Virus record (IMG/VR): IMGVR_UViG_3300047472_000459
Location: 1-26,200 of that record
Direction: 5' to 3' (one strand)
DNA: 26,200 bases
DNA from: a virus
Position 1 is the first letter of the stretch. Every line of letters starts with the position of its first letter. The position numbers and the translations under genes were made by a program. The notes under the pieces are model-generated. The model saw only the letters and a program-made list of their open reading frames with translations. It had not been told where the DNA came from and made no database searches. This document shows positions 21,037 to 26,200 of this stretch, one piece after another.

Positions 21037-21434
21037 TGCGCCGTCGGTTCATTCCTATCGGCGAGCCTATGGCAGAGCGGAGCGTTCAGCGCGGCGCCAT
21101 CGGCTTGCTGGCGCGCTTCGGCTTTCGCGCCGCGCATGTACCGAACGGTGCCCAGCTCGCCGGCGACCGGCTCGCGCGGATCAAGCAGATCGCCGCGCTG
21201 AAGGCGGACGGGTTCGCGCCCGGCTTCCCCGACCTGATCGTCTTCGGGAAGCGGGCCGGTGAGATCGGCTTCATGGAGTGCAAGCGGGAGAAGGGCGGCA
21301 AGCTGTCCGACGAGCAGCTGCACTGGCGCGACTTCCTCCTAGCGCTCGGCTTCCGCTGGGCGCTGGTCGAGACGCCGGAGGATGCCCTGACGGCCGTCCG
21401 ATCGTGGGGCTGGATGGAGGCGGTTGCGGCATGA
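21036..21434 (+). CDS. VRR-NUC domain nuclease
   Basis: 132 residues from the ATG at 21036. PD-(D/E)XK core is visible: GFPDLIVFGK (Asp66), GFMECKREKGGKLSDEQ (Glu81 and Lys83, then Gln94), typical of VRR-NUC phage nucleases. The N-terminal helix ERSVQRGAIGLLARFGFRAA also fits. Such enzymes are thought to act on branched or structured DNA during phage replication or recombination. ATGA overlap with the next gene. The frame upstream to 21006 is not supported by a ribosome site. Confidence 0.9.
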   Translation: MRRRFIPIGEPMAERSVQRGAIGLLARFGFRAAHVPNGAQLAGDRLARIKQIAALKADGFAPGFPDLIVFGKRAGEIGFMECKREKGGKLSDEQLHWRDFLLALGFRWALVETPEDALTAVRSWGWMEAVAA

Positions 21435-21850
21435 CGCACTATCCCGCGGTCGCTGTGCCAGATGAGCGAGGCACCATGCCGCGCTTCCTCACGTCCGAGC
21501 AGGAGAAGCGTCTCCGCGGCGCCTATTACGTCACGCCTTCGAACATCAACGTCTGGTTCGGCAGCTGGCGCGAAGGCCGGCTCCTGACCGCGCAACAGGA
21601 GCGCAAGCTCTGCGCGCTGCTGCTCGATCCGGCCACCGTCGACACGATGGAAGTCCAGGTCGTCGCCAGCGCTCGCGAATGGTCGTGGGACGGCAGGGAG
21701 AAAGCACCCGTCCGCCTCATCACCTGCCCAATCATCGGCCGTGGTGCCGAACGCATCCGCGTCATCGCCCCGCATGGGGAGGTGAAGCTCGTTTATCCGG
21801 GCGGTCACCTGACGCGCCCGCGCCCGCCAAGGAAGTGGAGCCGTTCATGA
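21431..21850 (+). CDS. Hypothetical early protein
   Basis: 139 residues from the ATG at 21431; the longer frame from 21278 only shadows the nuclease. Contains RFLTSEQEKRLRGAYYVTPS, NINVWFGSWREGRLLTAQQE and a beta-rich end GRGAERIRVIAPHGEVKLVY. Overlaps both neighbours by 4 bases. No family recognised. Confidence 0.75.
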   Translation: MTHYPAVAVPDERGTMPRFLTSEQEKRLRGAYYVTPSNINVWFGSWREGRLLTAQQERKLCALLLDPATVDTMEVQVVASAREWSWDGREKAPVRLITCPIIGRGAERIRVIAPHGEVKLVYPGGHLTRPRPPRKWSRS

Positions 21851-22329
21851 CCGTTTCGTATGCCAGCATCGATGACATGGCTGCGTGGGCACGCGCCAAG
21901 ATGCAGCGTCACCCGGATTATGTGATTGGCGACCCCGCCGCACCATACATGCGCCGCTGGTGGATCGTGCCCCGGAATGAGCAGCAGAACGTCTACCTGC
22001 ATCACATCCTGCGGGACGATGACGATCGCGCCTTGCACGATCACCCGTGGGACAACGTCTCCTATCTGCTGATCGGCCGCTATCGGGAGATCACGCCGGA
22101 GGGGACGTTCGTCCGCGAGGCCGGCTCGATCGTCTCGCGCCGTGCCACTGACTGCCACCGGCTGGAAGTGATCGACGGTGAGCCGTGCGTCTCGCTCTTC
22201 ATGACAGGCCCGAAGGTGCGGGAGTGGGGTTTCCATTGCCCCAACGGCTTTGTGCACTGGCGTGACTTCACCGCTGGCGAAAACGGCGAGCTCGTCGGGC
22301 GCGGCTGCGGCGAGATGGAGGCGGCATGA
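21847..22329 (+). CDS. Cupin-like phage protein
   Basis: 160 residues from the ATG at 21847. LHHILRDDDDRALHDHPWDN carries His64 and His66, followed by SYLLIGRYREITPEGTFVRE and, later, TDCHRLEVIDGEPCVSLFMT (His104), the order of metal ligands expected in an RmlC/cysteine-dioxygenase-type cupin barrel. The C-terminus has WGFHCPNGFVHWRDF. Substrate unknown. Similar proteins are carried by several phage early regions. Coupled by ATGA overlaps on both sides. Confidence 0.75.
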   Translation: MTVSYASIDDMAAWARAKMQRHPDYVIGDPAAPYMRRWWIVPRNEQQNVYLHHILRDDDDRALHDHPWDNVSYLLIGRYREITPEGTFVREAGSIVSRRATDCHRLEVIDGEPCVSLFMTGPKVREWGFHCPNGFVHWRDFTAGENGELVGRGCGEMEAA

Positions 22330-22580
22330 TCCCGGTTGTCATCGAGGGATACACCCGCGTCCTCGGCGCGCCATTCGGTTGGACGCCGGAAACGAGCGGC
22401 CCATGCGGTGCCCTTGCGATCCGTGACGGCATGAACGGCGATATGCCGAACATGATGTCCTCGTGGGAGCCGACACCGGAAGAACTGGCGGCGCTTAATG
22501 CCGGCGCGAAGGTCGAGTTGAGCGTGATCGGGAGCGGTCACCCGCCGGTTTGGGTCAGCGTCGGGCAGGTGCCGAAATGA
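22326..22580 (+). CDS. Small hypothetical phage protein
   Basis: 84 residues; starts MIPVVIEGYTRVLGAPFGWT and ends with a beta-rich segment AKVELSVIGSGHPPVWVSVG. The central part (MPNMMSSWEPTPEELAALNA) is a helix preceded by a Pro-rich turn. ATGA overlaps with both neighbours make it a secure member of the operon. Function unknown. Confidence 0.75.
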   Translation: MIPVVIEGYTRVLGAPFGWTPETSGPCGALAIRDGMNGDMPNMMSSWEPTPEELAALNAGAKVELSVIGSGHPPVWVSVGQVPK

Positions 22581-22807
22581 TGCGCGACGTCTTCCGCCCC
22601 GATGCATCGCTCTTGCCGTTGATGCCGGCCGAATGGCGCGAGCGCTTCGAGGCTCTCGCCGCCGGCCGTTCAGTCGAAATCTTGATCCACCAGCCGGAGG
22701 GGATCGGTCAGGCCGACGCGGTCGAGGTGGCGCGCGAGGTGCAGGAATGGATCGCGGCCAATGGCGGCGAGCAGCAGGGAGATTTGCTCAATGGCCAGCA
22801 TCGCTGA
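22577..22807 (+). CDS. Small hypothetical phage protein
   Basis: 76 residues starting with a double Met (MMRDVFRPDASLLPLMPAEW); start set at 22577, where it overlaps the upstream stop (ATGA). Contains WRERFEALAAGRSVEILIHQ and a C-terminal helix VAREVQEWIAANGG. No family recognised. Confidence 0.65.
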   Translation: MMRDVFRPDASLLPLMPAEWRERFEALAAGRSVEILIHQPEGIGQADAVEVAREVQEWIAANGGEQQGDLLNGQHR

Positions 22808-23123
22808 CCTCGCGCGGCATTGGACGCGGCAGACCGACAAGGGGAAGGGCATCCGCATCGAGGCGGAGGCCATGGACGTGCTCAACGCCATCGGCGTGGG
22901 TGAACTGATCATGATGAAGGCCGCCGAGGCCCAGAGGGACGCATGCAACCAGCGGATCAAGAGCTCTACGCCCGCGGCAAATACCGCCTCTCGTACGATC
23001 GAAAGCGAGACGGAAGCCTCCGAACCCCGTTTCTCCAGATCGTCTGGTATGACCGCGACAAGGGACGTATCCGCAGCCGCTCGACGGGCACAGAGAGCGT
23101 CGAACAGGCCGAGGCGGAGCTAG
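22791..23123 (+). CDS. Small hypothetical protein overlapping the integrase start
   Basis: 110 residues from the ATG at 22791 (GGGAG about 9 bases upstream). The first 60 residues, MASIADLARHWTRQTDKGKG onward with a DVLNAIGVGELIMMKAAEAQ stretch, look like a genuine small helical protein. The last 60 codons lie inside the integrase gene in another frame and read as low-complexity Ser/Thr/Arg/Ala, so that half may be unconstrained. It sits where an excisionase would be, but shows no Xis-type HTH. Confidence 0.55.
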   Translation: MASIADLARHWTRQTDKGKGIRIEAEAMDVLNAIGVGELIMMKAAEAQRDACNQRIKSSTPAANTASRTIESETEASEPRFSRSSGMTATRDVSAAARRAQRASNRPRRS

Positions 23124-24217
23124 ACGCCCTTTATCTGAAGCGGGAGCGCGGCCAGGCGGTTTGCGCAACGTGCGGGCAGGCGCTGCGCGCGGGCGCGAGG
23201 CATCTGCTGACGGACGCGATCGCCGACTATCTGATCGCTCGCGAGGGCCGCTCGAGCATCGCGTCGATTCGCCCGCGCCTTGCACACGTCACGGCCTATG
23301 TGACGGAGAACGAGCGGCTCGATACCGCATGCGAGGACGTGGACGAGGACTGGATCGACGCATTCCGGGAATGGGCCATCGAAATGCCCATCATCGAGCC
23401 GAAGAGCGGCAAGGCCCGCGAGCGCGCACCGGGCACGGTAGAGGCCAGCGTCCGCCAGCTCGCGGCCGTCATCAACTACGCCTATGGCCGCAAAGATACG
23501 CTCTTCCCGGCAGCCTTCGCCGCAAAGAAGCCGGAGGAGGTCAGCCGGACGCCGAGCTATCGCGCGGACGTGAAAACGCTCGCGGCCATGTTCCGCTATT
23601 GCGTCGACCCGCAGCTGAAGCCCGGCGAATTCGAGAAGCTGCGGCAGCGGCGCCTCTTGTGGCGTGCCGACCTGCATCGCTTCCTTCAGATCAGCATCGC
23701 CACCTGGGCGCGCCCGGACGCCGCACACGACGTCTCGGCCGATCGGAAGCGCGACCAGTGGAATTCGAACGCGCGCGCGCTGAACCTCAACCAGCGCGGC
23801 CGAACGCAGACAAAGAAATACCGGCCAATCGTGCCCATCGGGCCGCGCGTGGCCGCGCTGCTTGATGCCACCGAGGGCTTCTTTGTGCGCGCCGATTCGG
23901 TGGGTCGCGCCTTCCGCGAGATGCAGTCGGCGCTCGGCCTGCCGGGTGACGGCGAGAGCGGCCTGAAACTGATCCGCCGCTCCGTTGCCCACATCGCGCG
24001 CCAGCGGATGGGCGAACGAGACTGGGTGGAGGGCAAGATCATGCTCGGCCACCAGCGGATTTCGACCTCCGACAAGTATGCGCCCTTTGACCCTGGCTAC
24101 CTCGGCGAGGCGCTGCGCGTCACCAACGAGATCATCGAGGAAATCGAGAAGCTGACCCCAGGCGCGTTTGCGCCGGCGTTCGCGCTCGCCACCGGCAGGC
24201 AGGAGGGTGCGGCGTGA
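22943..24217 (+). CDS. Phage integrase (tyrosine recombinase)
   Basis: 424 residues; joins phage and host attachment sites. An N-terminal arm-binding region (about 12-60: LSYDRKRDGSLRTPFLQIVW then RIRSRSTGTESVEQAEAEL) is followed by a core-binding SAM-like region (about 85-220). The catalytic domain has Arg257 in ATWARPDAAHDVS, a Lys-bearing TQTKKYRPIVPIGPRV strand, LKLIRRSVAHIARQRMG (box II, with Lys in place of the usual first His), LGHQRISTSDKYAPFDP with His370 and nucleophile Tyr379. GAGGG precedes the ATG. Overlaps the 110-residue gene by 181 bases and the next gene by 4. The attachment site is not visible. Confidence 0.9.
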   Translation: MQPADQELYARGKYRLSYDRKRDGSLRTPFLQIVWYDRDKGRIRSRSTGTESVEQAEAELDALYLKRERGQAVCATCGQALRAGARHLLTDAIADYLIAREGRSSIASIRPRLAHVTAYVTENERLDTACEDVDEDWIDAFREWAIEMPIIEPKSGKARERAPGTVEASVRQLAAVINYAYGRKDTLFPAAFAAKKPEEVSRTPSYRADVKTLAAMFRYCVDPQLKPGEFEKLRQRRLLWRADLHRFLQISIATWARPDAAHDVSADRKRDQWNSNARALNLNQRGRTQTKKYRPIVPIGPRVAALLDATEGFFVRADSVGRAFREMQSALGLPGDGESGLKLIRRSVAHIARQRMGERDWVEGKIMLGHQRISTSDKYAPFDPGYLGEALRVTNEIIEEIEKLTPGAFAPAFALATGRQEGAA

Positions 24218-25032
24218 AACGACGCTCAAACCCTCAGGGAACGCTTGATCTGGATTGGGGCAAAGGCCGCCGCCTGCTGTGGGTCGATGGCGTCAACAGT
24301 GCTGTCATGGCTCACTTTATCTTGGCCGATGATCCCGATGCCATCCCTGTCCATTGCGACCTTGGTGAGAGCGTCCATGAGGATAGCCGGCGGTTCATCG
24401 ACGATCTGGAGCAATGGTACGGCAAGGCGATCATCCGCATCCGTAGCTCGCAATACGCGACGATCGATGAGGTGTTTGAGGATCGCAAATACCTCTCAGG
24501 CATGAACGGCGCGCCTTGCACCGGGGCCATGAAGTTTGCGCCCCGCCTCGACTTTCAGTTGCCGAGCGACACGCACTTTTGGGGCTACGCGGCTGATAAA
24601 CTCGACGCCGCTCGCTTCGACGGGATGCTGTCTGACTATCCGCTCCTGAAGCAGCGCTCGCCGCTGATCGAGAGGGGGCTCAAAAAGAAGGACACGCACG
24701 CGATCCTGCGTCAGCACGGCGTGAGGCGGCCTTGGGTTTATGAGATCGGGATGCCGAACGGCAACTGCCCAGGCTGCGTGAAGTCGAGCAGCGCGAATTA
24801 TTGGGCGCTGATCCGCGAGTGGTTCCCCGAGGTGTTTGCCCGCCGCAACGACCAGTGCCGCCGCTTCGGTGCGCGGCTGGTCATCATTGGCCGCGAGCGA
24901 GGATCTGATGGGAAGATGCACAACATCCGCTGCTTTCCCGATGAAATTCCGGCTGACTGGTCGACGAAGGTTCGCGGCGCGGACTTCGGCGGCTGCGGCT
25001 TCCATTGTAATTCCGAAAGGCTCGCCGCATGA
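24214..25032 (+). CDS. PAPS-reductase-like PP-loop protein
   Basis: 272 residues. Overall pattern of phage PAPS-reductase/DndC-like PP-loop proteins: LLWVDGVNSAVMAHFILADD (PP-loop about 24-33), VHCDLGESVHEDS, the YLSGMNGAPCTGAMKF segment with Cys102, FWGYAADK, then NGNCPGCVKSSSANYW (Cys185, Cys188) and a final GGCGFHC (Cys261, Cys265). The Cys set could hold an iron-sulfur cluster. The PP-loop reads VDGVNSA where SGGxxSA is usual, so ATP handling may differ. Phage homologues are proposed to act in DNA modification or defence; role here unknown. Coupled to the integrase by a 4-base overlap. Confidence 0.85.
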   Translation: MKRRSNPQGTLDLDWGKGRRLLWVDGVNSAVMAHFILADDPDAIPVHCDLGESVHEDSRRFIDDLEQWYGKAIIRIRSSQYATIDEVFEDRKYLSGMNGAPCTGAMKFAPRLDFQLPSDTHFWGYAADKLDAARFDGMLSDYPLLKQRSPLIERGLKKKDTHAILRQHGVRRPWVYEIGMPNGNCPGCVKSSSANYWALIREWFPEVFARRNDQCRRFGARLVIIGRERGSDGKMHNIRCFPDEIPADWSTKVRGADFGGCGFHCNSERLAA

Positions 25033-25184
25033 CCAGCCCTGAAGAGGTCGCGCGGGATGATGGTCGCTGCCCCGATTGCGGGACGCTCGACTGCGTCTGT
25101 TCCGATGATGAGCCGGAGTACGAATACGACCCCGCGCACAGTGCGGCCGATGGATCAATGGCAGGCGTCAGCGCGAATTCGTGA
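25029..25184 (+). CDS. 51-residue zinc-ribbon protein
   Basis: Starts with an ATGA overlap on the upstream stop. MTSPEEVARDDGRCPDCGTL is followed by DCVCSDDEPEYEYD; four Cys in a CPDC...CVC arrangement within 10 residues could hold one zinc ion. Acidic overall. It is the last gene of the rightward operon; its stop codon directly abuts the end of the converging toxin-like gene, with no room for a terminator. Function unknown. Confidence 0.65.
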   Translation: MTSPEEVARDDGRCPDCGTLDCVCSDDEPEYEYDPAHSAADGSMAGVSANS

Positions 25185-25592
25185 CTATGCCGCGTCGTCA
25201 GCTTCTTCCACTGTGGGACACAGGGAATCGAGTGCTTCGGATACAAACCGCTTATCGCTTCTCGCGAGCGTACGTACACCCTCGAGGTGCGTCAAAAGAG
25301 TTCGCGCGACATCTACGCTGATTTCGCCCACTTTCTCTGCAGCGAAAAGATCTAAGCGTTCCTGAGTGTATCTCGGGAGCATGCTAAAGCTTACAACGCT
25401 TTCACCGGTTCGTGATGCGGGGAGCGGAAAGTCTGCGCAGGGAAATCTGCGGTCCCCGGTAAATCCATTTTCCGAATTCAGAAAAAGGAAGAGGAACGTC
25501 CCTTGCGCGTTTTGACCCAAGCAGATGTGGTACTTCGGGTAACCGACGGCGGGCGCCATAACGCGCACGATATCACCGCAGGCAGGTGTCAC
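25185..25592 (-). CDS. Probable toxin partner of the Panacea antitoxin
   Basis: 135 residues. N-terminus MTPACGDIVRVMAPAVGYPK followed by YHICLGQNAQGTFLFLFLNS is a run of beta strands beginning with the GDIV pattern of PemK/MazF-like SH3 barrels; then a SRTGESVVSFSMLPRYTQER segment and a helical C-terminus. It starts inside the last 4 bases of the Panacea-domain gene (ATGA), so the two are co-translated. Toxins paired with Panacea antitoxins are very diverse. That this one is a toxin follows from context, and the PemK-like fold is a weak inference. Confidence 0.55.
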   Translation of the reverse strand: MTPACGDIVRVMAPAVGYPKYHICLGQNAQGTFLFLFLNSENGFTGDRRFPCADFPLPASRTGESVVSFSMLPRYTQERLDLFAAEKVGEISVDVARTLLTHLEGVRTLARSDKRFVSEALDSLCPTVEEADDAA

Positions 25593-26200
25593 AGCGACTT
25601 GGAAGCAAAAGCCAGTTCGCGGATCAGCCTCGGATTCGGCTCATCCAGAAGGTCTTCATACCGCATCGGCGCCCGCTTCGCCGTTCCGCGCTGCTCCCAT
25701 GCGAGATCATAAGCTGGGTCTCGATGGGTTTTATCCCACACGCCCTTAAATCCGAGCTTCTTGACCAATTGGAAAGCGGCTTCGAGTTCGTCCATATCGC
25801 TCTCTGACAGGATATCTTCCGATGCCGGGCGCGCAGCCTTCGAAAACCGGCAAACCGTACCGCGTACGTTTTCCGACACCCAAAGTGGCTTTTGCAAACC
25901 CGCCGCTTCGAGCGCTGCCGCATCATCTTTCAGAATATCGTAGCCGAGCGATGGAGCCGGGCCGTCCTTGAGCGCATAGTACTGATCGAACGTGACTGGT
26001 CTGCCGTACCGGTTGAGATGGGATCGATCGGCAAAAAAGAGCGTCTTCAGGATATCGTACTGCGTCGCTTCAGTACCGGTTTTATCGGCCATATCAATGA
26101 CATGCAGAATCGCCTCTCGGACTTTATCCGGGAGCGGCCGCGGCGCGGCGGGGTTAGCAGCCCAACGATCGACATTCTCGAAAACCGGCAGTCTCCTCAT
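25589..26200 (-). CDS. Panacea (DUF4065/SocA-like) domain antitoxin candidate
   Basis: 203 residues as visible; the ATG lies at the very last bases of the window, so the true start could be further upstream. The Panacea/DUF4065 signature is YDILKTLFFADRSHLNRYGR (about 48-67) and VTFDQYYALKDGPAPSLGYD, followed by a helical part and AYDLAWEQRG near 170. Panacea proteins act as antitoxins that bind and neutralise many unrelated toxins; they are frequent in prophages. Lower GC by eye than the phage early genes. Together with the next gene it forms a two-gene unit at the right end. Confidence 0.8.
   Translation of the reverse strand: MRRLPVFENVDRWAANPAAPRPLPDKVREAILHVIDMADKTGTEATQYDILKTLFFADRSHLNRYGRPVTFDQYYALKDGPAPSLGYDILKDDAAALEAAGLQKPLWVSENVRGTVCRFSKAARPASEDILSESDMDELEAAFQLVKKLGFKGVWDKTHRDPAYDLAWEQRGTAKRAPMRYEDLLDEPNPRLIRELAFASKSL

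Noticed and set aside
23120-24229. 369-residue minus-strand open frame
   Set aside because: Antisense to the integrase, whose catalytic residues are visible on the plus strand.

Overview
The window is most of an integrated temperate phage (prophage) in a GC-rich bacterium. Codon and GC character, together with the mix of phage families (P63C, DUF2303, a DUF6456-like regulator, VRR-NUC, HIRAN), suggest an alphaproteobacterium, most likely a sphingomonad; that placement is inferred from protein style, not from a marker gene. Virion assembly is HK97-like (siphovirus-type head and packaging module), while the control region is laid out much like phage lambda.

Layout, left to right. Positions 1-6731 (minus strand) carry the late packaging and head genes, read leftward: a small hypothetical gene, HNH endonuclease, small and large terminase, portal, prohead protease, major capsid protein, and two small genes running off the left edge. 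Positions 6780-6920 hold a tRNA-like gene with an odd anticodon loop and an intrinsic terminator placed ahead of the late genes. Positions 7178-9482 form an accessory stretch: a plus-strand P63C-domain gene with a repeat-rich upstream region, a minus-strand DUF6456-like gene in the position of a late regulator, and a BrnT/BrnA toxin-antitoxin pair. Positions 9451-17004 (minus) are the early left operon: Cro-like repressor, several small genes and HTH proteins, a DUF2303 gene, a zinc-ribbon gene, a repeat-bearing cytosine methyltransferase, and a replication-type HTH protein whose coding sequence contains five 17-bp iterons (a candidate origin, as in lambda O).

Positions 17023-17095 are the divergent immunity control region, with three copies of a CACCAw-n-wTGGTG operator. 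The plus-strand CI-like repressor (17107-17805) is followed in the same transcription unit by three genes: a soluble protein resembling RexA in layout, a four-helix membrane protein resembling RexB, and a HIRAN-domain protein. This cI-rexA-rexB-like order is the most interesting element of the window. Two more copies of the same operator (19490-19530) overlap a promoter-like sequence that heads the rightward early operon (19556-25184). That operon contains tightly overlapping small phage genes, a VRR-NUC nuclease, a cupin-like protein, a tyrosine integrase, a PAPS-reductase-like PP-loop protein and a 51-residue zinc-ribbon protein.

The right end (25185-26200, minus strand) holds a convergent two-gene unit: a Panacea/DUF4065 (SocA-like) antitoxin candidate and a small partner that is probably its toxin. 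How the parts appear to work together: CI silences both early promoters through the shared operators and keeps its own operon on, which would express the Rex-like/HIRAN genes as lysogenic defence; after induction, the left operon replicates DNA and ends with a regulator that may switch on the late genes; the right operon supplies integration functions. No insertion sequence, CRISPR array, rRNA or attachment site was found.
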